The notes beneath the pieces are model-generated. The model saw nothing but the letters and a program-made list of their open reading frames with translations, searched no databases and was not told the DNA's origin. DNA of 64,000 nt from Fidelibacterota bacterium. GTDB lineage: Bacteria; Fidelibacterota; Marinisomatia; Marinisomatales; TCS55. The stretch lies in NCBI GenBank assembly GCA_004124385.1, contig SCKN01000002.1, forward strand, positions 62,001 through 126,000, written 5' to 3'. The translations under genes and the position numbers were made by a program. This document shows positions 19,801-28,004 of the stretch, one piece after another. The first letter of the stretch is position 1, and each line of letters starts with the position of its first letter.

Positions 19801-19843
19801 GAACGGTAAATTTGTTTATACAAAACTAACACTCAATTTCTAA
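16802..19843 (+). CDS. TonB-dependent outer-membrane receptor with carboxypeptidase-regulatory-like N-terminal domain
   Basis: A receptor of about 1,013 residues. It has a signal peptide ending near AMAQG, then a carboxypeptidase-D regulatory-like beta-sandwich (about 20-95: GSVTDADGNALPGANVAVEG, GSYSISGVPAGSYTLTASFIGYES). The TonB plug (about 115-240) includes PMTLRGLSSGHVLVLVNGKR and IQRIEVLRDGAAAQYGSDAI. A 22-strand-type barrel follows with SSGFRAPALAQAF, and the protein ends in TKLTLNF with the terminal Phe expected of outer-membrane proteins. It imports a large substrate using TonB energy; the ligand is not readable. No SusD-like partner follows, so it is not a classical Sus system. A strong terminator closes the gene. 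Confidence 0.92.
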   Translation: MKKLIIMLTLGMFSGLMAQGSIVGSVTDADGNALPGANVAVEGTSLGAATDGNGSYSISGVPAGSYTLTASFIGYESSSQSVTVGAGAAKADFSLAVSTLAGRAVSVIGSRFAHSAEDQAVPVDVFTSQDIRRAGFTETGQILQALAPSFNMPKTTISDGSDSVRPMTLRGLSSGHVLVLVNGKRRHTTALVHVNSSPGRGDTGVDLNAIPAAAIQRIEVLRDGAAAQYGSDAIAGVINIVLKTAADGGTFSVYRGENNHVAEAIPEDANLYDWVGNGQRYEWNPTGFVDINKNFTAGSEAHITGSEDFLVKDGKQVQIQYSNSVNIGNDGYLMIALEARTKEASNRVGFQAARLYEVNSDYWSDDEAETQRLQPGSNWYINPQRMIWGDQAKNNIGAMYNAELPVGDKRFYSFGGYTVRNADTGCYTRKPNQGNKTWLSSSPTGFVPHIQPTITDFSMSTGMEGVFGNWSYDVSTTYGSNDFHFNMLSTNASFGPEQLRRYDIGGFAFTQLTNNLDLTTQMGNIDLAVGAEIRKESYRIYAGETASYANGQAGTNITGWDAYTTSSDTTGIAYADTFIVGVNTNTAGGGCQCFSGFRPSNASATQDANRTSYAGYADAEMELGAMRLGGALRFENYSDFGSTVNFKGTIRYEVSDGIIARAAVSSGFRAPALAQAFQSKVATNFRLDDDPESSTYGQTLAYEVGNFPVDNPFSQALGAKELTPENSFNLSAGLNANLGGIRIGVDAYQVTITDRIVMTGNFKASDSPLGIKIAELLASSGVPEATSGRFFFNGVDTKTSGLDLTAAYSMSLAGMADLDLTFAYNATTTEITEVRTPSGLADVLNADATLFNNQERRTMESSQPKDNLHLTANFSKGNWYVKYHIWRVGETLSRGAYMKDHDGDGVNDSPLTLDENAGGTWEEWTRTYVNADGESVTDHEWVQVLGNKVITDLEVGYDLGMATISVGANNLFDVMQEKGAQPGSGNNGAFVYNALSPFGMNGKFVYTKLTLNF

Positions 19844-19861
19844 TCGAAATTGTTTCATTAT

Positions 19862-19900
19862 AAAAAAAGGGCGACTGAACAGTCGCCCTTTTTTTATTTT
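19862..19900 (+). terminator. Strong intrinsic terminator after the TonB-dependent receptor
   Basis: The stem gggcgact / agtcgccc with loop gaac is flanked by an A-tract before and a T-tract after, so the paired region extends to about 15 bp. It lies 18 bases after the receptor stop. The A-tract means it could also terminate transcripts on the other strand. Confidence 0.92.
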
Positions 19901-20056
19901 TAGAATTGCTGATTTTCTGAAGTTATTAATCCGGCAATGATTAAAGTCTGACGTATTATTATCTAAATTTCGCCTCCCTTTGTAACAGAGGATAAGTTCT
20001 TTACATATGTGATGTGTACAGCAAATGAACTTTATGTGTAAGTTTTCAAGGAATAA

Positions 20057-20206
20057 TTAAACCGCAATAAAATATGCTCCGCATTTCACATGATAAACAA
20101 ATTGTTTTACTGAATCGCTTAATTTAGGTAATAGCATTAACAAATAATGGTAATTGAGTCCACTCCTAAAAGAGCTTAAAGTCCCATATTTCTTCGGCTT
20201 TGGCAT
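20057..20206 (-). CDS. Possible small protein or gene remnant (49 codons)
   Basis: An ATG-initiated minus-strand frame preceded by a G-rich stretch (gggggta) 0-1 base upstream, too close for an ideal ribosome-binding site. The product begins MPKPKKYGTLSSFRSGLNYH and continues LLMLLPKLSDSVKQF to a Cys-containing end. It has the basic N-terminus and mixed composition of a real protein, yet is very short and not like any family I recognise. Immediately upstream is another stop-bounded frame of about 28 codons without a start. Together they may be the remains of a decayed gene or a mobile fragment. Confidence 0.3.
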   Translation of the reverse strand: MPKPKKYGTLSSFRSGLNYHYLLMLLPKLSDSVKQFVYHVKCGAYFIAV

Positions 20207-20253
20207 TACCCCCAAGAGAAGAGAACGGGGATAATTATTTCACTGCTTCATCC

Positions 20254-20303
20254 AAAACAAGGGGAAAATCCGCCGGAAGTCGGACACGGTATTCCCTTGT
20301 TTT
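20254..20303. repeat. Imperfect inverted repeat around a GC-rich centre
   Basis: aaaacaaggg (20254-20263) is exactly complementary to cccttgtttt (20294-20303), with a G-T and an A-T pair extending it inward. The 30-base loop contains further complementary ccg/cgg blocks. On the minus strand it also lies in a stop-bounded open frame (with YRKTREYRVRLPADFPLVLD in the translation). It could be a structured RNA, a repeat unit or part of a decayed gene. Confidence 0.45.
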
Positions 20304-20392
20304 CCGATAGTAACGTATTTTTTACATTTTCATTTTATAGCTCATCCCACCGGTGAATCCTTACAAGTGTACTAATAATTGCATTGGATAAT

Positions 20393-21781
20393 TTATTTTT
20401 CATTCTGTGCTCTATGTTTCACATTTTTAAAATAGTAAAGAGTTCCACTTGCGGTTAATGCCATACCAATTAAAGAAGGGATAAAGGCTGTAATCAATGT
20501 TATGATTAAAAAAATCGAGTAGAGGATGAGCACAATAATCATACTCCAGGGATAAAAAAGTGCTTTATATGGGCGGTTTTTATCCGGCCACTTTTTGCGC
20601 AAAATGTAAATGGAGCCAAAGGTCAATAGATTGAATACAGTGCTGGTAGCAGAAAAATAATCAATCATAATTTCATAGGCATTAGAGCTTCCTGCACCAG
20701 GCTGTAAATTAGATGAAAGATAAGAAAAAACAAGGAGAACAGTTACCCAAATGCCTTGTCCAATCATGGCATTATTGGGTGTTTTGAAAACGGGGTGTAG
20801 TACCTTGAATTTTTCAAAAAACAAACCATCTCTTGCCATGGCGTGCCAGGTTCTACCTTTGCATAAAATTTGGCTACTAATATTGCTAAATGCGTTAATA
20901 GCCACAGCAGCAGAAATAAGAATACCGCCGGTGGCTCCCAAGGCTACTTTCGCGGCGGCAGATGCAACTGATTTATTTTCAATGATTGCATCAACATCTA
21001 ATTGAAATAAATAACCCAAATTTGCACCTAGATAAAGCACCATTACGCCGCCGATTCCCAGGAAAATCGACAACGGCAAAGTTTTATGCGGTTCTTTAAC
21101 TTCTTCAGCCATATAGGTTGCACCTTCCCAACCGCTGAAGGCAAAGAACGAATATCTTAACGCCGCTCCAACCGCTAATACGGTGTGCCAGCCAAATGTT
21201 TCAGGCCAAAGAGGATTGACGAAGTTTTCTACATTCCCGGTGGAAAAAGATGTGAGCGTAATACCAATAATTGCTCCCATGGCAACTACTTTTAAAATGG
21301 TGGAGTATACCTGAAATTTTCCGCTCATGTTTACACCGAATAAATTTATTGCCGTTAATCCCCAAATAATTAAAAGGGAAATGGTAAAAGATACTGAAAG
21401 ACCAAAGGGTGTGCCGGCGGTTATCTCCCAAATTGCATTTATATAATCAGTAAAAACCAGAGCCACTGCCACAATTGGAGCGGATTCGGAAACAAAAAAC
21501 ATTGCCCACCCGCGGATGAAGGCAATATAGGGTCCGTAGGCTTCTTTCAGAAAAACGTAGGGACCTCCAGACTTAGGAAGCATGGCTGTGAGTTCTGAGT
21601 AAATAACAGCGCCGAAAATTGTTATGACACCACCAATGACCCAAACTAAACCATACAATGAGGTACAGCCCACTAACGCCATAATGGGTGCTGGAGTACG
21701 AAAAATCCCAGAACCTATAACGCGATTGATGACGATGGAAACGGACTCTTTTAGCCCTAAATCTTTTTTATATTCAGTCAT
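20393..21781 (-). CDS. APC-family amino acid permease
   Basis: A 462-residue inner-membrane protein with about 12 hydrophobic segments. The N-terminal SIVINRVIGSGIFRTPAPIM holds the conserved GSGIF of APC amino acid/polyamine/organocation permeases. PKSGGPYVFLKEAYGPYIAF and FSGWEGATYMAEEVKEPHKTLP are family blocks around helices 3 and 6. It probably works as an amino-acid/H+ symporter or exchanger; substrate unknown. It lies just downstream (same strand) of the transsulfuration enzyme gene, with an 84-base gap, so joint transcription is possible and would suit a sulfur amino acid substrate (inference). A second APC protein is encoded at 45276. Confidence 0.9.
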   Translation of the reverse strand: MTEYKKDLGLKESVSIVINRVIGSGIFRTPAPIMALVGCTSLYGLVWVIGGVITIFGAVIYSELTAMLPKSGGPYVFLKEAYGPYIAFIRGWAMFFVSESAPIVAVALVFTDYINAIWEITAGTPFGLSVSFTISLLIIWGLTAINLFGVNMSGKFQVYSTILKVVAMGAIIGITLTSFSTGNVENFVNPLWPETFGWHTVLAVGAALRYSFFAFSGWEGATYMAEEVKEPHKTLPLSIFLGIGGVMVLYLGANLGYLFQLDVDAIIENKSVASAAAKVALGATGGILISAAVAINAFSNISSQILCKGRTWHAMARDGLFFEKFKVLHPVFKTPNNAMIGQGIWVTVLLVFSYLSSNLQPGAGSSNAYEIMIDYFSATSTVFNLLTFGSIYILRKKWPDKNRPYKALFYPWSMIIVLILYSIFLIITLITAFIPSLIGMALTASGTLYYFKNVKHRAQNEK

Positions 21782-21865
21782 TATTTATCAATAATTTAAA
21801 TTAGACGATCTTTTATAAAAATAGAGAACAGGTTCAAAACCTATTTGGTGGTTTAATTAAAGAGG

Positions 21866-23035
21866 TTATACTTTTGCAAATGCTTGTTTCAAATCAGCTA
21901 TTATATCATCAACATTTTCGATTCCCACGGAAATGCGAACTAATCCATCAGTCAATCCTCTAGCGATACGTTCATCTTTTGGAAGGTCCCCATGTGTCAT
22001 GGTTATCGGGTGGGTAATCATAGTTTCCACCGCACCAAGACTTTCAGCTAATTGAGCAAGACGGACTGAATGCATGAGAGTTTTTCCCGCCTGGATTCCA
22101 CCGCTTAATTCAAACGAAATCATCCCACCGAAACCGGACATTTGCTCTTTGGCCACTGAATGATTTGGGTGGGTAGACAACCCCGGATATGCAACTGTCG
22201 CCACTTTTGAATTTTCTTCCAAATATTCGGCTATCGCCATGGCATTTTCATTATGTTTTTTCATACGCAAAGCAAGAGTTTTTACACCCAGTAAGGTGAG
22301 CCAGCAATTAAAGGGACTGGGAACTGCCCCGATAGTTTTTTGGATAAATTGCAAATATTCAGCTAAATCTTCTCTGTTTGTAATGACTATTCCTCCGATG
22401 AGTTGATTATGACCGCTGATGTATTTAGAAATGCTGTGCATAACCAAATCTGCACCAAATTCCAATGGGCGCAATAGAGCTGGTGTCGCAAATGTTGAAT
22501 CAACGCTAAAGAGAATATTATGCTTCTTGGCAATGGCTCCAACCGCTTCCAAATCAGTTATTTTGAGCAAGGGGTTCGAAGGAGTTTCAATCCAGATTAA
22601 TTTGGTATCAGGACGAATAGCATTTTCTACATTTTCAAAATTTGACGAATCTACGTAGGTAAATTCCAATCCGTAATTTACCAGTACCTGATTAAAGTGT
22701 CGGAATACACCACCATAGACGTTATCGGAACACACTACATGGTCACCTGATTTTAAAAATTTTAGGCAACTGTCAACAGCAGACATTCCACTGGCGAATG
22801 CAATACCGTATTTCCCTCCATCCAGAGCAGCAAGATGTTCTTCCATCATCTGTCGTGTGGGGTTTGCTGAACGGGTATAGTCAAACCCTTTATCTTTCCC
22901 CACTTCTTCCAAAACGTAGGTTGCCGTTTGGTGAAGCGGTGGAAGAATGGCACCAGTTTCTTTATCCGGTTTTATTCCGGCGTGGACTGTCTTTGTATCG
23001 AATTTAATGATTATTTCCTTTTTTGACATGACCAA
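21866..23035 (-). CDS. Cys/Met-metabolism PLP enzyme (cystathionine gamma-synthase/lyase type)
   Basis: A 389-residue fold-type I PLP enzyme. FDTKTVHAGIKPDKETGAI starts the domain. YTRSANPTRQMMEEHLAALDGG and FASGMSAVDSCL follow, and the cofactor lysine is K204 in SISKYISGH. ETPSNPLLKITDL binds substrate carboxylate in the family. Members interconvert cysteine, cystathionine, homocysteine and methionine (gamma-synthase, gamma- or beta-lyase, O-acetylhomoserine sulfhydrylase, methionine gamma-lyase); sequence alone does not separate these safely. The start may be the third codon (second Met) instead. Confidence 0.9.
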   Translation of the reverse strand: MVMSKKEIIIKFDTKTVHAGIKPDKETGAILPPLHQTATYVLEEVGKDKGFDYTRSANPTRQMMEEHLAALDGGKYGIAFASGMSAVDSCLKFLKSGDHVVCSDNVYGGVFRHFNQVLVNYGLEFTYVDSSNFENVENAIRPDTKLIWIETPSNPLLKITDLEAVGAIAKKHNILFSVDSTFATPALLRPLEFGADLVMHSISKYISGHNQLIGGIVITNREDLAEYLQFIQKTIGAVPSPFNCWLTLLGVKTLALRMKKHNENAMAIAEYLEENSKVATVAYPGLSTHPNHSVAKEQMSGFGGMISFELSGGIQAGKTLMHSVRLAQLAESLGAVETMITHPITMTHGDLPKDERIARGLTDGLVRISVGIENVDDIIADLKQAFAKV

Positions 23036-23140
23036 TGTTGTTAGTACTTGAATACATATTCTAATGTGCTAATAAAAAATCTTTTAACTTAAAATAATTA
23101 TTTCCAATGGGTATTGCATTTTTACTCTTTTTCAAAACAT

Positions 23141-23371
23141 TCATTGCGTTTTTTGGTACGGAAATTTGGTTTGGATGAGGAGAGAAACCAAGTCCATAAA
23201 TTTTCCTGGATGTGCGATTGCTCCTATAATTTCAGCATTATTGCATGCCCAACGAGCTCTTTCTTCATCTACATCACCTACAATCCATTCTATATTTGAT
23301 TCATCTCGGGCGGCGAATTCTAGTAAATGTTTACCAACATCCCCCGTCCCAACCATTAATATTTTTTTCAT
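23141..23371 (-). pseudogene. Truncated N-terminus of a saccharopine-dehydrogenase-like gene
   Basis: A 76-codon frame whose product begins MKKILMVGTGDVGKHLLEFA, a clear Rossmann nucleotide-binding start. It continues with WIVGDVDEERARWACNNAEI, like the N-terminal part of saccharopine dehydrogenase/lysine dehydrogenase family proteins, which normally run to about 380 residues. The frame ends after FMDLVSLLIQTKF and no continuation is seen in any frame before the next gene. It looks like a decayed copy; an intact family member is at 59673-60833. Confidence 0.6.
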
Positions 23372-23490
23372 ATATTTACTTTATAGTTTTTTAATTTTAA
23401 TAATATAGAGTCTTATGAATTTAAAAAGTTTTTAACAGTCTTTATTTATTTAATATAAATTATAAAACCTCTTAATTTCGCTGACCTTTT

Positions 23491-24762
23491 ATGAAACAAA
23501 AACTCCATACACATCTTGAACAACTGGAACGCTCTGCAACATTGGCGATTAATGAACGCAGCGCTGAAATGGCAGCGACCGGCCAAACCATTTACCGCTT
23601 TGGATTTGGCCAATCACCCTTCCCTGTTCCAGATTCTATTGTTGCTGCTCTCCAAGACAATGCATATCGAAAAAATTATTTACCCGTAGAGGGTTTGTTT
23701 GAACTTCGCAAATCAATAGCAGAATATCACCGGGAAACAGATCAAATTGATATTAGCGCAGATGGTGTTTTGATTGCACCGGGATCAAAAGAACTCATGT
23801 TTACTCTACAATTTGCACTAGAAGGTTCAACATTAATTCCTGCTCCATGTTGGGTGTCCTATGCTCCCCAAGGACATATTGTAAAGCGTCAGACTCACCA
23901 CATTAAAACCAGCTTTAAGGATAATTGGCGCTTACTTCCAGATCAATTGGAATCTGCTGTAAAAAATATTGATGGTCCTCATTTACTAATTTTGAATTAC
24001 CCGGGGAATCCTGATGGAGGCACCTATACAATTAACGAATTAATCGCGCTGGCAAAAGCAGCCAGAGACAATAATATTCTAATCTTATCTGATGAAATCT
24101 ATGGTAGGCTTCATCATAAAGGTGAACATGTATCCATTGCACGCTTTTACCCTGAAGGGACAATTGTTAGTTCAGGTTTATCAAAATGGTGCGGAGCCGG
24201 TGGTTGGCGGTTGGGTCATTTTGCATTTCCGAAAGAATTGTATTGGCTGAAAGGTGCCATGGCGTCTATAGCCAGTGAAACATATTCTTGTGTCACAACT
24301 CCTGTTCAATATGCTGCAGTAACAGCATATACAGATCATGATGCTGTTGATGATTTTCTGTTTCATTCCAGAAGGATTTTAGAAACAATTGGACACTATT
24401 GTTCTGATGCATTATCAAATGCAAATGTGAATGTAAATCCACCAACGGGTGCTTTTTATTTATATCCGGATTTTGAAAACTACCGCCCAGATTTAGCCGG
24501 ACGAGGTATGACTAACTCTAAAATATTTTGTGAACAATTATTACAAGAAACCGGTGTCGCTTTATTGCCGGGGTCAGTGTTTGGGAGATCTGCAGACGAA
24601 TTGAATGCGCGTATTGCATATGTTAATTTTGATGGGTCTGAAGCATTGAAAATAAGTAAATCATTCCCAATAAATTCAGCGTTAACTATGGAGCATCTTG
24701 GAGAAAATGTTGATAATATAAAAGCGGGGCTTGAAAAATTAATTGATTGGTTAAAGGAATAA
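23491..24762 (+). CDS. Class I/II aminotransferase (aspartate-aminotransferase fold)
   Basis: A 423-residue PLP enzyme. FGFGQSPFPVPDSIVAAL (about 37-54) is the N-terminal strand, LILNYPGNPDGGTYT (166-180) contains the Asn-Pro-x-Gly substrate and PLP site, DEIYG (201-205) the cofactor Asp and Tyr, and K232 in SGLSKWCGAGGWRLG is the Schiff-base lysine. It transfers amino groups between an amino acid and a 2-oxoacid; the substrate is not readable. It stops 2 bases before gamma-glutamyltransferase, so the two are co-transcribed. Together they suggest glutamate or peptide-derived amino acid use. Confidence 0.88.
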   Translation: MKQKLHTHLEQLERSATLAINERSAEMAATGQTIYRFGFGQSPFPVPDSIVAALQDNAYRKNYLPVEGLFELRKSIAEYHRETDQIDISADGVLIAPGSKELMFTLQFALEGSTLIPAPCWVSYAPQGHIVKRQTHHIKTSFKDNWRLLPDQLESAVKNIDGPHLLILNYPGNPDGGTYTINELIALAKAARDNNILILSDEIYGRLHHKGEHVSIARFYPEGTIVSSGLSKWCGAGGWRLGHFAFPKELYWLKGAMASIASETYSCVTTPVQYAAVTAYTDHDAVDDFLFHSRRILETIGHYCSDALSNANVNVNPPTGAFYLYPDFENYRPDLAGRGMTNSKIFCEQLLQETGVALLPGSVFGRSADELNARIAYVNFDGSEALKISKSFPINSALTMEHLGENVDNIKAGLEKLIDWLKE

Positions 24763-24763
24763 T

Positions 24764-26452
24764 ATGAAGAAAATTTTTATTGTAATTGCACTTGTATTCA
24801 CCCTGCTCAATGGCGCAAGCCGTAATCCCGTTTTTGGAGAAAACGGTATGGTTGTTTCCACCAGCCAACAGGCATCGGAGGCGGGGATTGAAATCATGAA
24901 AAAGGGCGGAAACGCAGTGGATGCTGCATGTACAGTTGGCTTTGTTCTTGCTGTCACATCTTCTTCTAATGGGAATATTGGCGGTGGTGGTTTTATGGTT
25001 GCACATATGGCTGATGGTACAACGTTCACCCTGGATTATCGAGAAATAGCGCCTGCTGTTGCCCATCGAGATATGTATCTTGATGCCAATGGGGATGTCA
25101 TTGAAAACAAGTCTTTACGCACAAGAGCTGCTTCCGGCGTCCCAGGCACCGTGGACGGACTTTTAATTGCATGGGCAGATCACGGATCAGGAAATATTTC
25201 CCGGAGGGAATTACTGGCGCCTGCCATCGCCTTGGCAGAAAAGGGGTTCGAATTAAGTCATTACGAAGCCAGTCGGTTCAATAGTTACAAAGAGCTTTTT
25301 TCAAGTAATGAAGCGGCTGCGGCTGTGTTCGTTCGCAAAGATGGCCGTCTGTGGAAAGCAGGTGATCGCTTGATCCAAAAAGATTTGGCTAAAACATTAA
25401 AGCGAATCGTCCGGGAAGGCCGGGATGGATTTTATACTGGTAAAACGGCTGACCTTATTGTAACAGAAATGAGTAGGGGAATTGGCCTGATCACCTATGA
25501 GGATCTATTGAATTATAAATCTAAATATCGTGAACCTGTAATGGGTTCATTCAATGATTACAATTTACTATCCATGGGTTTGCCCAGCTCCGGCGGAACT
25601 ATATTAGTGGAAATGTTCAATATGCTCGAAAACTTTCCATTGGCAGAGCTGGGTTGGAATTCATCTGATTATATCCATCTTTTAACTGAAGTGGAACGCC
25701 GTGCTTATGCAGACCGCGCGGAACATCTTGGTGATTCGGATTATTGGGAACCTCCATTATTCATGTTAATAAATAAAGAATATGCTAAAGATCGTATCAG
25801 TGACTTTTCACCAGATAAAGCAACACTAAGCAAAGACATTTTTGCCGGTGACCCAAAAGTTTATGAAAGCCGGGAAACAACCCATTTTTCCGTTGTAGAT
25901 AAAGATGGCAATGCAGTATCAGGTACTACAACTATCAATTTGAGTTATGGTGGCGGCTTTTTGGTAAAAGGTGGCGGCTTTTTCCTGAATAATGAAATGG
26001 ATGATTTTTCTGCAAAACCCGGCGTACCCAATGCCTTCGGATTGGTTGGCAATGATGCCAATGCCATCGAACCCGGGAAACGTCCCTTAAGTTCTATGAC
26101 CCCTACTATAGTACTGAAGGATAATAAACCATTTATCATTCTTGGATCTCCTGGTGGTTCAACAATTATAACAACTGTATTACAAACGATATTGAACGTC
26201 ACAGTTCACAATATGGGTATACAGGAAGCTGTATCGGCACCTAGAATACATTCCCAATGGTTGCCTGATGTAATTATGGCTGAACCATACAGTATAATTA
26301 AAGATGTGGAAGAATCACTAAAGAGTAAAGGCCATATAATTGAGCCTTATAAATGGAGTAAAATTGGTGAAATGAACGCAATTCTAATAAATGAAAATGG
26401 ATATTTTGGTGCCGCAGATACCAGAGGAGAAAACGCGGCTGTAGGGTATTAA
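24764..26452 (+). CDS. ggt: Gamma-glutamyltransferase (glutathione hydrolase)
   Basis: A 562-residue secreted Ntn-hydrolase with a signal peptide (1-16). ASEAGIEIMKKGGNAVDAAC is the N-terminal family block and IGGGGFMV follows. The autocleavage and nucleophile threonine is T372 in ETTHFSVVDKDGN, splitting a large and a small subunit. The small subunit has NNEMDDFSAKPG, RPLSSMTPTI and GSPGGSTIITTV, all standard. It hydrolyses or transfers the gamma-glutamyl group of glutathione and related peptides in the periplasm. With the aminotransferase upstream it fits extracellular peptide/glutathione scavenging. Confidence 0.95.
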   Translation: MKKIFIVIALVFTLLNGASRNPVFGENGMVVSTSQQASEAGIEIMKKGGNAVDAACTVGFVLAVTSSSNGNIGGGGFMVAHMADGTTFTLDYREIAPAVAHRDMYLDANGDVIENKSLRTRAASGVPGTVDGLLIAWADHGSGNISRRELLAPAIALAEKGFELSHYEASRFNSYKELFSSNEAAAAVFVRKDGRLWKAGDRLIQKDLAKTLKRIVREGRDGFYTGKTADLIVTEMSRGIGLITYEDLLNYKSKYREPVMGSFNDYNLLSMGLPSSGGTILVEMFNMLENFPLAELGWNSSDYIHLLTEVERRAYADRAEHLGDSDYWEPPLFMLINKEYAKDRISDFSPDKATLSKDIFAGDPKVYESRETTHFSVVDKDGNAVSGTTTINLSYGGGFLVKGGGFFLNNEMDDFSAKPGVPNAFGLVGNDANAIEPGKRPLSSMTPTIVLKDNKPFIILGSPGGSTIITTVLQTILNVTVHNMGIQEAVSAPRIHSQWLPDVIMAEPYSIIKDVEESLKSKGHIIEPYKWSKIGEMNAILINENGYFGAADTRGENAAVGY

Positions 26453-26457
26453 TAATT

Positions 26458-26949
26458 TTGCAAATTGAAGCCGTTGCTCCAGATGATATTCCCCAGATTC
26501 TGGAATTAAATCAAATATCCCAACCTCATCTTTCTTTCCTTTCACTGAATCGATTGGAAGAATTAGCAGACATGACATTTCATTTCCGAATAATTAGAGA
26601 TAATGATACAATAGCTGCATTTCTCATGGGGATGGAAGAAGGACAGCCATATGACAGCATGAACTACGCCTGGATTTCTGATCAATACGATTCATTCTAT
26701 TATATTGATAGAATTGCTGTTGCTGAAAAATACTGGCGTAAAGGGTTGGGTAAAAAATTATATAATGATGGAGAATCCTTTGCTTTGCACATGAATAAAC
26801 CAATGATGGCGTGTGAGGTAAATATAAAACCCATGAATCTGGGTTCAGTTTTATTTCATGAAAATTATGGGTTTAAACCTGTTGGAAAACAGGATACTGA
26901 AGGCGGTAAAAAATGGGTTCAGTATATGATTAAGGATTTGACTTTATAA
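26458..26949 (+). CDS. GNAT-family N-acetyltransferase
   Basis: A 163-residue acetyltransferase starting at TTG, 5 bases after the ggt stop. Acetyl-CoA binding motif A is YYIDRIAVAEKYWRKGLGKKL (split as YYIDRIAVAEKYW and RKGLGKKL), with the Arg/Gln-x-x-Gly-x-Gly-type pyrophosphate loop RKGLGKK. ACEVNIKPMNLGSVLFHENYGF is motif B and the substrate-proximal helix. The acceptor cannot be predicted. The end overlaps the converging MORN gene by 20 bases. Confidence 0.8.
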   Translation: MQIEAVAPDDIPQILELNQISQPHLSFLSLNRLEELADMTFHFRIIRDNDTIAAFLMGMEEGQPYDSMNYAWISDQYDSFYYIDRIAVAEKYWRKGLGKKLYNDGESFALHMNKPMMACEVNIKPMNLGSVLFHENYGFKPVGKQDTEGGKKWVQYMIKDLTL

Positions 26950-27832
26950 AATTATTCCATTCTTTAATTCGGTTTTCTACCCATTTAATTGAAGGAAATT
27001 CTATTTCCTGAACATCACCGTCTTGTGTAATCCATATCCAATTATCTCTTGGATTACCCAAGGCAAATTTACCCTCCAGTGCAACGGATCCATCCGGATA
27101 CCACCATGTCCAGTGATCTATATATAAACCATTATGAAATTCACCCTCCAGCGTTTTATTTCCATCTTTGTACCATTCCTGTTGAATACCATGAGGGGCT
27201 CCTTCTACGTAATTATGAATGTATAATGATTGACCATCCGGATACCATCTTGAATGAACACTATCTTTGTTATCGCCTTTCCAATAAAACTCCCATTGTT
27301 TGGCGCCATTGTCATACCAGCCTCTGTCATATCCATTTTTTCGGCCATAGATAAAAAGTGCTTCACCTTCCTTTTGTCCATTATCATGCCAAAGAATCAT
27401 TTTACCATGTAACTTATTTTGGCGGTAAGGCTCTGCTGAAGAAACGACACCATTTTCATACCATAGAGTCCATGTACCTTGTTTTTTATCATTTACATAT
27501 TCACCTTCTTGTTCTATTTGCCCGCTCTTATACCATGTTGTCCATAATCCTTCATGCTGGATATTTTTGAATTCTCCTTCTTGTTTTATTACACCATTAT
27601 TGTAATACCAAACCCAATGTCCATCTTGAAGGCCATCTTTTAAATATCCTTCAAACTCTGGTTTTCCATTCGAATAGTTAAAATAAACAACTCCATTATA
27701 TGGGTTTTCATCTTTTAAAAGATATTTACGATTTGTGCCATCCATATCGATTCTATCAACAAGATCATTTATGTTTACTTGTGGAAATAAATACGTATTT
27801 AGTAGGATAGAGAATAATATTATTTTATTCAT
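26930..27832 (-). CDS. Secreted MORN/YwqK-type repeat protein
   Basis: A 300-residue protein: signal peptide (about 1-16), then about nine to ten repeats of roughly 23 residues. The repeated core is G-x-W-x-x-W-Y-x-N/D-G-x-x-x-x-E-G-E/x-Y/F, seen as GHWVWYYNNGVIKQEGEF, GLWTTWYKSGQIEQEGEY and HWTWWYPDGSVALEGKF. These are MORN-like beta-hairpin repeats of the YwqK antitoxin-like family. Despite the family name no toxin gene is adjacent. Such proteins often act in surface attachment or contact; the role here is unknown. Confidence 0.8.
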   Translation of the reverse strand: MNKIILFSILLNTYLFPQVNINDLVDRIDMDGTNRKYLLKDENPYNGVVYFNYSNGKPEFEGYLKDGLQDGHWVWYYNNGVIKQEGEFKNIQHEGLWTTWYKSGQIEQEGEYVNDKKQGTWTLWYENGVVSSAEPYRQNKLHGKMILWHDNGQKEGEALFIYGRKNGYDRGWYDNGAKQWEFYWKGDNKDSVHSRWYPDGQSLYIHNYVEGAPHGIQQEWYKDGNKTLEGEFHNGLYIDHWTWWYPDGSVALEGKFALGNPRDNWIWITQDGDVQEIEFPSIKWVENRIKEWNNFIKSNP

Positions 27833-28004
27833 GCGCTTAATTTTCTTCGATTAATTTTGGGAAATAATGATTATATTATGTATTAGTAACTGTTTATCAA
27901 TATCAAAATGTAAGCAAGTAAGGTTAACACTGCAAAAGAACAGAATAAAAACACATCTTTAAATTTTATTTCCACAAACAACTTTCGTAAGTTTTAAAGA
28001 AGAT

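Larger units (their letters stand above)
19901..20392. other. Stretch without a recognisable gene between converging transcription units
   Basis: This region separates the receptor terminator from the 3' end of the APC permease gene. It contains a short minus-strand frame (20057-20206) and an inverted repeat (20254-20303), listed separately. The remainder is AT-rich and I see no further promoter, RNA or gene in it. Confidence 0.5.

Noticed and set aside
26930-27832. YwqK-type antitoxin as part of a toxin-antitoxin pair
   Set aside because: No toxin gene is adjacent; the protein has a signal peptide and only MORN-like repeats.
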